NCBI RefSeq assembly: GCF_040954645.1
Contig: NC_092806.1
Span: 108,398,731-108,462,730, forward strand
Length of the DNA stretch: 64,000 nucleotides
Direction: 5' to 3'
Source of the DNA: Diabrotica undecimpunctata
Lineage: Eukaryota; Arthropoda; Insecta; Coleoptera; Chrysomelidae
Both the position numbers and the translations under genes were made by a program. Within the stretch, counting starts at the first letter, position 1. Each line of letters begins with the position of its first letter. The notes under the pieces were generated by a model, which was not told where the DNA came from, searched no databases, and was given only the letters and a program-made list of their open reading frames with translations. Of the stretch, positions 1 to 10,990 are shown piece by piece.

Positions 1-1500
1 AAAATAAGTTTAAAGAACAGATTTAAGAAGAAGATTAAGAAATTACGTTGAGAAGATACTAGAAGGTACATAAACAGTATTGTATTACTATGTCTTTAAA
101 AAGATTTTTACATGCAATTATAACAGTAAAATTTTCCTGTTAGTGATCCCACACAAAATCATGAGCAAACACCATGAAAAACTCCTCATGACACTAATAT
201 TCTAACATGGTAAGTATTTAGTCCTACATTTATTTTACTCTCAATACCAAACTCTGATTTTAAATATGTATCTTATTTTACTTACTTACTATGTCGGGAT
301 AGAATTATGAAGTTTTTGTCCTGGGTTTTTTCTATTAATTCACTATGGGATCACCAACAAGAGAATTTCACTCTTATCATTACAAGTGGTTGTTTTTTTT
401 AAAGACAAATCACATGCTATGATTTTTTTGACTTATATTCTTAATTTAAAGTTGATTACATGTAATAAAATTATCTATCTTACAACAAAGTCGTCCCAGA
501 AATGCAACTCAAAAATATTCGCAATATAATTTTAAAGTTGTCTACTTTTAAGTGTACAATATATGTCGGAATTGCCAATATGAACAAGTTAGATAAAATT
601 AAATTATACGAAGGATGTTTTACCAAACAACAAAAAGAAAATTTATTGAATTTACCAAAGTTATGTATTTTGAGAACGATTTCCGAAGTGGTCATCAAAA
701 CGTCAAATACAGTTAATTTTAAAGTAAAACTGTGGCTTAGTTACAAAAAAAAATAGTAAATTGATTTAAACTGTTACCAGAAAATAGCTTTAGCACAAGA
801 TAATTTCATTGTCTCGTTGAAATGTTGCTATAATTCTTTTGTAATACATTACCACAATCAACTGGTTTCCAAACCTAAAATTCAATTAACGCATATGTCG
901 TAAATACTAACAGTTGTCGACAGTTCTAAACTAGTCCCCGAGGTACATTTTGGTCTCAGTGAAGTGATAACTTACACTGACAGTCATTTCCAGGAGTTCG
1001 TAAACTGTCACTAAATATTATTGAAATCAGTTTATAGAGACGTCCTCAGTAAATCATTTGCCTGTCATTAAGGACATTAGAAATAATTTAGCTGGTTATA
1101 ATAAAATCAAAATATTTAATTGATATAATGCTATAGAATAATGAAAGCTTTTTTCACCAATAGACCGTCGGATTTCAATACGAACTTTAATTACGATTCT
1201 ATCCCTTATGCATTTTGAGTTGGACCGGGAACGTTTTTCTAAAAATTAAATTTTTCTTATTTTCTGCAACTTTTCTAAGGTGAAATTTTTTGTTTTTATG
1301 ACCTGATATTATGTCTTTTTAATTGCAGGTTCCTTATAGTGAAAACTAACAAACTTTCAGGTTTTCATAAAATGTAGATGAGAGTGCTTTATTTTTAATA
1401 CATTCATCACACATCACACTGCTAGCCAGGTGAACAGGAACAGCACTCTGACTAGTTTTTAATCTTGTGATAGTTGCTGCTGATCGTTTAGATATATTAT
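1..1500. other. AT-rich stretch without recognisable gene
   Basis: I see no recognisable domain, RNA gene or repeat. An 84-codon open frame at 502-756 (+) has low-complexity AT-driven composition and no family I recognise. The last 150 bases probably include the 5' untranslated region of the retrotransposon whose first ATG is at 1515, but the element's true 5' end cannot be placed by eye. Confidence 0.5.
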
Positions 1501-1514
1501 AATGAAATGTCAAG

Positions 1515-2416
1515 ATGGCGACTGACGAATTAATATACAAAGAACTAGATCGTCTTAAGAAATCAGAATTATTGGAAATACTTATTCACAAAAAGGTTCC
1601 CGAAGGAATAAAAATTAGTGAAAGTGTCAAAAATGTTTTGGAGACCAGTCTTGGTCCGATGTGAAACTGTGCAATAGTGATTTGAGGTTAGAACTCACTC
1701 AACTACAGTGCAAGTTAAAGTGTGCCGAGATCGAGATTACTTACTTAAAATCGTTGAATACGGAGCTAGTAAAAGGTAATGAACGTCAAGATTTAATTAT
1801 TTCTTTATTAAAAACGAATTCAAATAAAAATATTAAACATAAACGGACTACGTCCAACGTTGCCAAACCTACTAACGGGGGACTTAAACCACCTGAAAAT
1901 TCAAATGCTGTAGCTAATAATAGTAGTCGTAGTCGTAGTAAAAGTCAATCCACGTCCACTGTGGAAGCAGCACTCCCAGCTTCAGTTGATTTAGGAAGTA
2001 ATGAGTGTCAAAAGGCCCAAGAAAGTATTATGTCATCTGTAATAAATCTTACGAAAGAAGCCACAAAAGACGAAGCTCCATGGCAGAAAGTTCAAGACAG
2101 AAACAAAAGAAGAAGACAGTTAGTTGTTGGAACTGGTGCTGGATCTGTCAAAGGTGTTCCAAAATATGTGGATCTACATGTGTATCGCATTGATCCTAGC
2201 ACCAATGTAACTGCAATGGAAAATATTCTAAAACCCCATTTTCCGGAAGTGCTTTGCGAGTCTATGGAGTCTCGCTACCCAAGTCTTTACTCATCATTTA
2301 AGGTCCGAATATATCAAAATAATTTCAATAAAGCTATGGATCCAGTACTCTGGCCTGAAAATGCATGTGTGAACAATTTTTTGTACCTACGGAAAAATCA
2401 GTGGTTTCAGAGGTAA
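1515..2416 (+). pseudogene. ORF1, gag-like protein of the CR1/Jockey-type element (frameshifted)
   Basis: The frame opens with ATG at 1515 and runs 49 codons to a TGA at 1662. The remaining frame, 1661-2416 (about 250 codons), is shifted by one base, so a single-base indel near 1655-1662 splits the protein. The N-terminal part is rich in Leu, Glu and Lys and looks coiled-coil-like. A Ser/Arg/Asn-rich linker follows at about 1880-1990. The C-terminal third (about 2160-2410) matches the conserved ORF1 end of insect CR1/Jockey elements, with PHFPEV, YSSFKV and the DPVLWPE segment. The role in the family is binding element RNA to form the ribonucleoprotein. The stop codon overlaps the ORF2 start (TAATG). 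Identification rests on these motifs; no search was run. Confidence 0.75.
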
Positions 2417-3011
2417 TGTTTAACCCTAAATTAATGTTATTAAATGTTCAAAGTATAAATAACCATAAAATATGTGACATTGTTGTGGATATTAATACAT
2501 TTAAAAATATAGAAATCTTGTGTCTAACAGAATTATGAACAACCATTGACTCTATTAATAATGTATACATTGATGGATTTACTATGAGTAGTAGTTATTG
2601 TAGAAACTCTTCCGTAAGAGGAGGTGGTGTAGGAATATTCGTAAAGAGAAATGTAAACGCTCATAATATTAATGTTAAAAAATTCTGCTCTGATAAACAT
2701 TCAGAGTTTTGTTGTTCTTTAATTAGGGATAAAAACAATAATATCTTTTACATATTGAATTGCTACCGATCTCCGTGTGGAGATGTAAATATTTTTTTAA
2801 ATAATCTTGACTGTCTTTTAAATCATTTATACAAGCCAAATGCATGTTATATTATTTGTGGTGACTTTAATATTGATATGAAAACGTCAAACAATAACCA
2901 AACAAAACTACTTAATTGCTTATCTGCTTATAACATACATACTAATCTTGTCAAATGGCCTACAAGAGTATCAAATACCAGCATAACAACAATTAATATT
3001 GTTAACATATA

Positions 3012-3063
<52 letters not shown>

Positions 3064-5085
3064 TAATATTTTTGTAAATTTTTCTAATTTAGGTACATCA
3101 TGTATTCTTGACAACACTGTGTCTGATCATAGAACTGTTTTAGTCGAACTTGAAATCGATATATCGACCTTGCCTATGTCTTGTCAAAATGTCTTGATAT
3201 TTTTTCTGAGAGTGGGATAGATAATTTTGTTACGAGTCTTGTGCTGGAAGATTGGAATCTTGTTTATGGTATACTTGATACTAATTTGGCTTTTAATGTG
3301 TTTGTTGATATTTTTTCGTATTATTTTAACAATAATTTTCCATTGCAAAATAAACGTATTATAAATGATCGTAAAAAATGGGTAAACACTGAAGTACGCT
3401 TATCTAGTAGTAACTTAAAAAACTTGCACGTTTTATCTAGATCCTGTCCGTGTCTTCGTGAATATTACAAGTTAGAAAAAAAGAAACACCAGAAACTTTT
3501 ATGTTTGACAAAGAAAAATTATTACCAGAATATTATTTCATCATCAGATAATCCTACAAAAAGTGCCTGGAGACTTGTTGCCGACGTGACTAATAATGTT
3601 GACAATAATAGAAGGAAAAATATATGCCTAAAATCAGATGAAAATTGTGTAATAGAGGAATGCCCTATTGTTGCTAACATGTTCAATGTTTTCTTTAAGA
3701 ATGCTCCAATTGAGGTACGTTCTAAAATTCCCAGTCATCAAAATAGTGCTTTAAGGAAACCGCCTTATAATGAAAATGAAAACTTCTTACAATTATGTCC
3801 TTACACTCCAAATGAGCTGAGTGAATTATTGATAGGAAAATTGAAATCTTTAAAATCGTGTGGATTTGATGAAATACCTCAATTTTTATTAAAAAAAGTA
3901 ATTCCATTTATATTATCACCTTTAACATTTCTAATAAACTTGTCTTTTTGCAATGGTATTTTCCCGGAATATCTAAAGGTGGGAAAAGTCGTTCCTGTAC
4001 ATAAGAAAGGTGATCCAAAGAATATTAGTAATTATCGCCCAATAACTGTCCCTTCAGTGTTCTCGAAAATATTCGAATACTGTTATCTTAACAGATTAAA
4101 CTCTTATTTATTGGAGAAAGGTATTGTTAGTAAATATCAGCATGGCTTTCAGGCAGGTAAGTCTACAAATACAGTAGTTCATTCATTTTATGAGACTTTA
4201 ACTAACTATATTGATGCGGATGAATGCCCTGTCGAGATTTTTTGTGATCTCAGTAGGGCATTTGACTGTGTCGATCATACGTTACTCATTAATAAGTTAT
4301 AAAATATTGGAATAAAAGATCTCTCTCTAAAATGGATAGAATCCTACCTATCAGAACGTCGTCAGTATGTCTCCTTAACAGATGTATCCCAACAATCAGT
4401 AAATATTTGCAAATCAGATTACATTTACACTCATATGGGTGTTCCACAAGGTTCTGTAATTGGCCCAATATTATTTCTTATTCACTTAAATGATATTGTC
4501 TCAATAAATTCTGCTGTAAAGTTTACACTTTATGCAGATGATACTTCAATACTTATATCAGATAAATCACATATATCTCTTGAAAATAAATGTAACGAAC
4601 TTTTGTGTGATCTTAGTAATTGGTTTTCCTCGAATTACCTACATCTTAATGCGGATAAAACGCATGCTATTCATTTCCACAATAGACAGAAACATCTGTT
4701 AGATATCGAACTATCAATATATTCTAAACAAATTGAAAAAGTTCATTGTCTAAAGTTTTTGGGTTTGTATGTTGATTAATGTCTCAATTGGAAAAGGCAA
4801 TGTGATGATATTATTTCCAAAATAAACTCAGCATGCTACCTACTTCGAAACCTCAAAGATATACTAAGTTAAAAACAGCTAATTATGCTGTATTATACTC
4901 AGATGGAGTCTCGTTTGCGGTATGGCATAGTATTTTGGGGTAGGTCTTGTAAATTCAGTGAAGTCTTTCTGTCTCAAAAGAGAAAAGTCCGTTGTATTGC
5001 TGGTATTTCTCGAATCACTAGCTGTAAGAGTTACTTTACTAGATATAAACTTTTAACTTATATAATAAGTTACCCGAGCCAATAA
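2416..5085 (+). pseudogene. ORF2, endonuclease-reverse transcriptase of the CR1/Jockey-type element
   Basis: The start ATG at 2416-2418 overlaps the ORF1 stop. The endonuclease shows NVQSINNH, LTEL, GGGVGIFV, NCYRSP, CGDFNID and SDHRTVL. The reverse transcriptase shows NYRPITV, the GFQAGKSTNT segment, LSRAFDCVDH, GVPQGSV and YADDTS with the catalytic Asp pair, then the thumb region to about 5085. Breaks are an in-frame TGA at 2536 (probably a lost Trp), the (TA)n block at 3018-3059 within the endonuclease, a TAA at 4300, a TAA at 4777 and a TAA at about 4870. The protein's role is nicking the target and copying the element RNA there. All catalytic motifs are readable but the gene is dead. Confidence 0.85.
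3018..3059. repeat. (TA)n microsatellite inside the endonuclease domain
   Basis: About 42 bp of pure TA interrupts the endonuclease between TTINIVN on the left and TDNIFVN on the right. These look like two copies of one protein segment, and the word ATAATATTTT occurs on both sides. The block therefore looks inserted, with duplication of flanking sequence. Confidence 0.9.
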
Positions 5086-5346
5086 AAAAATGTAAGAATA
5101 TGAAAATATTAAAATTAACTTTAAAAGATGTTTTATTGCAGAATACGTTTTATTCTGTTGATGAATATTTTAGTAGTTGACATTATTTTAAGTATATACT
5201 AGTAATTTTACATTTTCTATTTGTGTTTGTCTTGTAATGTTAGGTTTAGCGTAATTTTTGATTTACATTTATATTTACTTATTTTGTTTACTAAACTGTG
5301 ACTGATCCTATACAAATTGTATTTGTCAAAAAGGAAATAAAGTATT

Positions 5347-5370
5347 CTTATTATTATTATTATTATTATT
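5347..5370 (+). repeat. (ATT)n 3' tail
   Basis: About eight TTA/ATT units lie directly after the AATAAAG of the CR1/Jockey-type element. Short repeat tails in place of poly(A) are typical of the CR1/L2 group. The block marks the boundary with the opposite-strand element to the right. Confidence 0.8.
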
Positions 5371-5372
5371 AA

Positions 5373-6764
5373 ATATGTGTGGTAATTCTGTTAGGGATGG
5401 TAACGTAAGATGAATCTTGTAATGATGGTTATTTGAAGTATTCGCCAATATTTTCCATCCGTCTTGCCAGTTAAAATTTATTTTTTTATTACAAAAATTG
5501 ATTAGATCTGATACTGTTTAAATATGTTCTTGTATACCTGAATGAATAAAATCCTTTGCGATCTAGTCTACTATTTCATTACCTTTTATCCCGGTTTGAC
5601 TTTTTGCCCAAATAAATGTTACATATTTGTTTTTCATTTTTTGTTTAATGTCACATATCAGCTCACATGTCTTATGGTTTAACTCAGTATTTTTAAGTTC
5701 ACTAAGAACTGACTTAGAGTCTGAGATGATCACAGCATCTTGCAAATTTGCGTGCTCTAGCCTAGCCAGAGCTTTGCTAATAGTTACCGCTTCTGCAGGG
5801 TAAATAGAGCATTGTGGAAGAAACTTACTTCGGTTAATCATTCAGGGCAAAATCGAAGGAAAACGTTGGGTCGGAAGAAAACAACTGTCCTGGCTGCGTA
5901 ACATTAGACAATGGACAGGTCGAACGGTCGAGGAACTGTTTCATCTAGCTGCTGACCGAACATCATTTCATCAGCTTGTCAATATGACGAAAGCCAACTC
6001 TTGAATACAAGCACGACACACAAAGAAAAAGAAGGAGGAAGCTTTATTTTAAGTGATTTGTTTTTAGAAGGAATGTACACTGCAGACCCTACCTTCCCAT
6101 TGTTCTGTTTAGAGCCATCTGTGTAAATTAGAGTTTTATTAGTATATTCACTCAATATGGAGTTTAACAACTTGTTTATTTTATGTGAATCTCAATATTT
6201 CGGAAATATAATATTTGCTTTTTTGAAGATCGTATTAAATTCTAATTTATAAAATTTGTTAAAAGTGTAACCGTTAAATCATTGGTTTCCAGAAAGGCAT
6301 CCGCTAATGGTGGTGAATTTTTTATTTTCCAATAATTGTTTACTAGATTCTGTATGGATAATTCATACAGCATGCTTAGTAAGCCGCTTGTTTTAGCCCT
6401 TAATTTTAATACATATTTTGTTGCTAATAAATTTCTACGATTTTCTAATGATATTTCACTACTTTCAGCAAGAAACAGAGGGCATGGTGTTGATTTTATA
6501 GCACCCAAAGTTAATCTCAAACTTTTAAATTGAATACCATCTACTTTTATTAAATGTGTATTACTTGCTGATCCATATAACACACTTGCTGCAAGTGACA
6601 CATTTAAGGAGATTGCTGCCTTTCTCACATCTTTTTTTTACATATTGGACATGTTTGGACCATAGTAATTTGGGGTCTAGAATTATACCGAGATATTTAT
6701 ACGCACTAACAATGTCTTGTAAATATCATAATGGCAGATTTTTCTGGGGATATGGTAAGTTCAT
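5373..6764 (-). pseudogene. I-like element, 3' part: end of reverse transcriptase plus RNase H
   Basis: Reading on the minus strand: SPEKSAIMIF near 6750, then YLGIILDPKLLW near 6690, then the RT C-terminal domain 6628-6242, then RNase H 6170-5563. The RNase H shows IYTDGSK (first Asp), IYPAEA (Glu), IISDSKS (second Asp) and a C-terminal SQTGIKGNEI. Family members normally have a His in that last motif (SHTGI), so the catalytic His is replaced by Gln. An approximately 200-bp RTE-b tail fragment is inserted at about 5845-6043 between IYTDGSK and IYPAEA. RNase H in these elements removes RNA from the RNA:DNA hybrid. Frameshifts and stops mark this as dead. The 3' end meets the (ATT)n tail at 5371. 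Confidence 0.8.
5845..6043 (+). mobile_element. Short 3' fragment of RTE-b inside the I-like RNase H
   Basis: The plus-strand frame reads GKIEGKRW, SWLRNIRQWTG and LAADRTSFHQLV, the conserved last ~60 residues of the RTE-b family, then a purine-rich AAAGAAAAAGAAGGAGG tail. Flanks GGAAGAAACTTA (left) and GGAGGAAGCTTTA (right) resemble a diverged target-site duplication. This is a typical heavily 5'-truncated retrotransposition event. Confidence 0.7.
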
Positions 6765-6784
6765 TATTCAGTAAGTCTATATAC

Positions 6785-9281
6785 TGAAACGCTGCTAGAT
6801 CAAAGAAGACAAATAAGAAGCGATGAGAATGCAGACAGCCACACTCTAAGAGAAATGAATAAAACTGTTTCGAAGGCAATCGGGAGAGATTTCAAAAAAT
6901 TTAAAACCGATAATATTAAACGTACTATACAGGAAAATAACAGCTTAAAAGTTCTAAGTAGAAAGCTAACGAATGGGAAATGCGAAATCCATAAATTAAG
7001 AAACAAGTAAAATGAAATAATATCACGTAGAGACGAGTTAATACAGATCGTCGAAGAGTTCTACGAGGAATTATATGGAAGTAGACGAGAAGATCAAGCA
7101 GGAATACAAACAGCCATTTTAAAGAAGATCATGAACCAAGGTTCCGAACTAATGCCAGAAATAAATGTAGATGAGATTCGACAAGCGTTAAGAAAAATGA
7201 AAAATAACAAAGCCCAAGGAAATGATGGAATTGTAATAGAAGCTATCGTAAATGGAGGAGATATGCTATTAAATCAATTAAGGAAACTGTTTAATCTATA
7301 TTTGCAGCAAAGAGAGGTTCCCAAAGAATGGAACAATGCTATAACCATTCTTCTACAAAAAAAAAGGAGATAGAACGGACCTAGAGAATTGTAGGCCTAT
7401 TAGCCTGTTGAACCACATATACAAGCTCTTCACTAGGTTAGTAACATCAAAATTAGAGAGAAAATTAGATTTCTACCAACCAAGAGAGCAGGCAGGATTC
7501 CGATCAAATTATGGTACTAATGATCACCTCCATACAGTAAAGACGCTCATTGAGAAATCTATAGAATACAACAAACCTCTTGTCCTCACTTTTATAGATT
7601 TTCATAAAACGTTCGACACGATCGAAATAGACAGCCTTATAGAAGCAATGAATGACAACAGGATTGACCATACGTATAGTGAACTTATTTACAATATTTA
7701 CAAAAATGCCACTTTGACTGTTGAGATACACGATTAAACCCGACCAATAAAAATAAAACGTGGGATAAGGCAAGGAGATAAATTGTCACCGAAAATATCC
7801 ATAACGGCATTAGAATATGCCTTTAAGATGGTCAATTGGGACCACAGAGGAGTAACAATAGAAGACGAAAAACTAAACCATCTCCGTTTTGCAGATGACA
7901 TTGTCCTTATCACAGATGATTTAGGAGAAGCCACAGATATGTTAAATGAATTGGACTTTGCATGTTCGAAAGTGGGCCTCAGAATGAATTTGTCCAAGAC
8001 TAAGTTTATGACAAATATGGTCCCCAATAACCATTTAACTATTCAAAACAAAGTGGTAGAACTGGTGGAGAAATATACGTATTTGGGTCACGAAATAAGA
8101 ATTAGCAGGGACAACCAAACATGCGAAATCCAAAGACGAATTACTTTAGCGTGGGCAGCCTTCGGAAAACTGCGAGAAACACTTAGGGCCCACATAACAA
8201 TTAGCCTCAAAAGAAAAGTATTTGACCAATGCGTATGCAAACCTGTACATTCACAATAACGAAATCGAACGGGAGCACAAATATAAATATTTGGGAACAA
8301 GTGTTAATAACAACAATGACATCACAGAAGAAATAAAAACTAGAATTGGAAAGGCTCGAGCTGCTTTTGTTAATATAAAGGACATTCTGGGAAGTCATGA
8401 CATTAACTTAAACCTGAAAATGAGATTGGTTAGATGCTACATCTTCTCGATACTGATGTACGGAGTAGAGACTTGGACTTTAAACAAAAGCAATACCGAT
8501 AAACTAGAGGTTTTCGAAATGTGGATATACAAAAGAATTTTGAAAATACCTTGGACAGACAAAATAACAAATAGTCTAGTTCTTCGCAGAATGAACAAAG
8601 AACGGGAGCTGTTGATCACCATCAAGAGAAGAGAGTTAGAATATCTTGGTCATGTGATGAGAGGGAAAAAGTACCGATTGCTCCAGTTAATTATCCAAGG
8701 AAATATTTAGGGCAAACAAAGCGTGATAAGACGACGTATATCTTGGCTGCGCAATTTAAGAGACTGGTTCCAGTGCACATCTAACCAATTATTTAGAGCA
8801 ACAGCTTCAAAGATACGGATAGCAATGTCGATTGCCAAACTCCGTAGCGGAGAGGGCACTTGAAGAAGAAGAAGTATTACCGGTCATGACTTATGGGGCG
8901 GAAACTATGACTCTAACCAAGACTACGACTTCGAAATTGAGAGTGGCACAGAGACGAATGGAACGATCTATACTGGGAGTGACGTTGCGGGACCGAATAA
9001 GAAACGAAGATCTGCGAAGAAGGACGAGTATTGCTGATGTTGTGAAACGCATAGCGGAACTTAAATAGAATTGGGCAGGCCATGTAGCGAGAATGCATGA
9101 CTCACGATGGACGAGTAAAATTACACATTTGAGGCCAAGAGCAGACAAACGTAGTAGAGGAAGACCACCTACACGTTGGGCTGACGACATCAGGCGTATT
9201 ACGAAAAATTGGCAACAAAGAGCACAACATTGCGAAGAATGGAATAGTCTAAGGGAGGCCTATGTCCAGCAGTGGACGTGA
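6785..9281 (+). pseudogene. RTE-a reverse transcriptase (frameshifted and interrupted)
   Basis: Successive frames read as one RT. EEFYEELYG near 7055 and INVDEIRQALRKMKNNKA (7150-7210) lead to a frameshift at the A-run near 7360. Then come RPISLLNHIYK, QAGFRSNYGTNDH (7490-7525), FIDFHKTFDT (motif A, usually a YDKAFD-like Asp), RQGDKLSP, FADDIVL (7890) and the thumb domain to CV at 8235. The frame continues exactly at 8874 with LPVMTYGAETM and runs to the C-terminal RGRPPTRWADDIRR and EAYVQQWT. Stops at 7735 and 9066 are further lesions. This protein copies element RNA at the target. The exact join across the RTE-b insert makes the two halves certain parts of one gene. Confidence 0.85.
8237..8873 (+). 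mobile_element. RTE-b 3' fragment nested inside RTE-a
   Basis: The insert starts after the QCV codons of RTE-a (GTAT at 8233-8236, repeated at 8874-8877). It encodes the RTE-b thumb and tail: KYLGTSV, YGVETWTLN, RILKIPWTD, LEYLGHVMRG and SWLRNLRDW. It ends with a GAAGAAGAAGAAG tail. This is a 5'-truncated retrotransposition product carrying only the last ~640 bases of the family. One TAG at about 8708 interrupts its frame. Confidence 0.8.
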
Positions 9282-9304
9282 TAAATGAAGGCATGATGAT
9301 GATA

Positions 9305-10990
9305 GTAAGTTCATGGTCTTTAGTCAAATTATCCACTAGTTTCACAATGTGTTCCAGAACCTTCACACAATCTTCATATGAATTACGGATGGAGTATATA
9401 CATATATCATCGGCATACTGAATACATTTTACGAAATCAACAAAAATGTCACGTATACTGTCAACGAAAATATGTTAAGAGAATTGGGCTTAATACAGAC
9501 CCCTGTGGTAATCCTGTATGAGTTATTCTTGGACCATGTAACTGATTATTATGTTCTCTGGTATATAAAGTTCGGTTGCTAAAAATATTGCATAACTTTG
9601 AATGCATTACTGTTAAATTAATACTTGGTGCTTGGTAAAAGATTATAGCGTTCAACTGTCCAGTTAAGACGATTTTTGATAATTCTTTCGAAAGTGTTCG
9701 TTATGGATAATAGAGAAATGGGTCGATAAGACGATGAGAGAGTTTTGTATTTGTTAGGTTTGATAAAAAGACATAATTGTTTCTTTCATTTTGTCAATGT
9801 AATTTCCTTTTAGAAGCCAATCATTAAATATTTTTAATAAACGATTTTTAGCCTTATCGGGGAGGTGGTTAATTATCAAATAAGTGATATAATAGAACTA
9901 GATATATATCTAGTTCTTGGATATTTATCGGATTGTCTAGTAATTTAAATTTACTAGAATTGCATATTTTTAATTATTTTAATTGGTCTTGAACATATGG
10001 TGGAGCGAACTTGTTAAGTAACTCTTCTATTAGCTCTGTTAAAATTGGTTGTGTCTTTGAATGATAACTTTTGTTAGCCATTTTATTAAAAAATTTCCAT
10101 ATTTTATTGAGCGGTGTATTTTTATTAATAGTATTTACAAAGTTGATCCAAGATGTTTTTTCGTAAGAACAACTTTGCATTTGGCTTGGATGTGATTAAA
10201 TTTTAGAAAAATTTTTAAATTTGAGACATTATACTCTCGAAAAGCCTTTTTTCGATAAGATATTAAATTTTTACATTCGTCGTCCCACCATACGGGAAGA
10301 CCGGATTTTGTTTTAAATGATTTTTTAGTAATCATAGCCCAGTCTGCAGCTTTGCTAATTGTTTTTATTAAATTAATAAACATTTCCAAAGATGTAACAT
10401 CTATAGAATAAGTGTCTGAAAGGCATTTTTCTAAGTAATTTTTAAATATAGACCAGTCCGCTGAACTCTTTTCCTTTTGTGGAGGTATGGATTGTTATTG
10501 GAGAATATTTCAAATCTATGGTGATTTGGATAGGGATGTGGATTGTACCTAGTAAGTCATTTAGGGGATTCCAGGTAGTAAAGCATGTTAAATGAGGAGA
10601 TACCAATGTTAAGTCTATCATTGAAGGACGTTCATTTGATCTGAATATGTTGGTTGGTCTTCCGTCATTGAGTAAAATTAGATTAGTATTGTCTGAAGCG
10701 TCAGCTAGAATATTACCTTGTTCACTATCTTGTAGGGAACCCCATCTACAGTGATGACTATTAAAGTCGTCACCAATTAAAACTCTGCCTTTAATGTGTC
10801 CAAATAAATTTTCCCAATCTTTGGTGGAGACATATATTTTAGGAGGTTTGTAAACACATAGTATTGATAATTTTACTTGTTCTAGAAAAACACCGCAAAA
10901 ATCTATATATGGATTATAATTTGTTTTGAATTTTATATCTGAAAAAGAAATGTTGTTTGCAACTAAAACAGCAACGCCCCCATAGCTGTC
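9305..10990 (-). pseudogene. I-like element, 5' part: endonuclease and first half of reverse transcriptase
   Basis: Reading on the minus strand, the endonuclease runs from about 10985 to 10440: GGVAVLV, CVYKPP, DDFNSHH (usually GDFN, here with an extra Asp) and MIDLTL. A linker follows at 10389-10000 with PVWWDDEC and YRKKAF. The first half of the reverse transcriptase comes next, with GLPQGSVLSP near 9520 and IQYADD near 9406-9417. The element is 5'-truncated within the endonuclease and no ORF1 is seen. Several stops and frameshifts break the frame. It resumes at 6764 after the RTE-a insertion, and the reading passes from KDHELTI here to SPEKSAI there. Because an RNase H domain follows in the second half, I place it in the I group. 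Confidence 0.8.

Larger units (their letters stand above)
1515..5371 (+). mobile_element. CR1/Jockey-type non-LTR retrotransposon, nearly full length
   Basis: This is a two-ORF non-LTR retrotransposon. ORF1 (1515-2416) is a gag-like RNA-binding protein. ORF2 (2416-5085) carries an apurinic-type endonuclease followed by reverse transcriptase, with no RNase H domain seen. The 3' UTR runs to AATAAAG near 5336-5342 and an (ATT)n tail at 5347-5370. Domain order, the lack of RNase H and the short-repeat tail fit the CR1/L2/Jockey group. Both ORFs carry stops or frameshifts and the endonuclease is split by a (TA)n block at 3018-3059, so this copy is inactive. Its tail abuts the 3' end of the opposite-strand I-like element. 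Confidence 0.85.
6765..9304 (+). mobile_element. RTE-a non-LTR element, 5'-truncated, (GAT)n tail
   Basis: The element is inserted into the minus-strand I-like element. It is flanked by the same ten bases, GTAAGTTCAT, at 6755-6764 and 9305-9314, which I read as the target-site duplication because the I-like protein frame joins across it. No endonuclease is present. The body holds a reverse transcriptase and the C-terminal tail domain ending EAYVQQWT, then a GATGATGAT tail at about 9294-9302. A fragment of another family (RTE-b, 8237-8873) sits inside it. Confidence 0.85.

Noticed and set aside
502..756. 84-codon open frame (+)
   Set aside because: AT-driven composition, no known domain, no splice or promoter context that decides for it.
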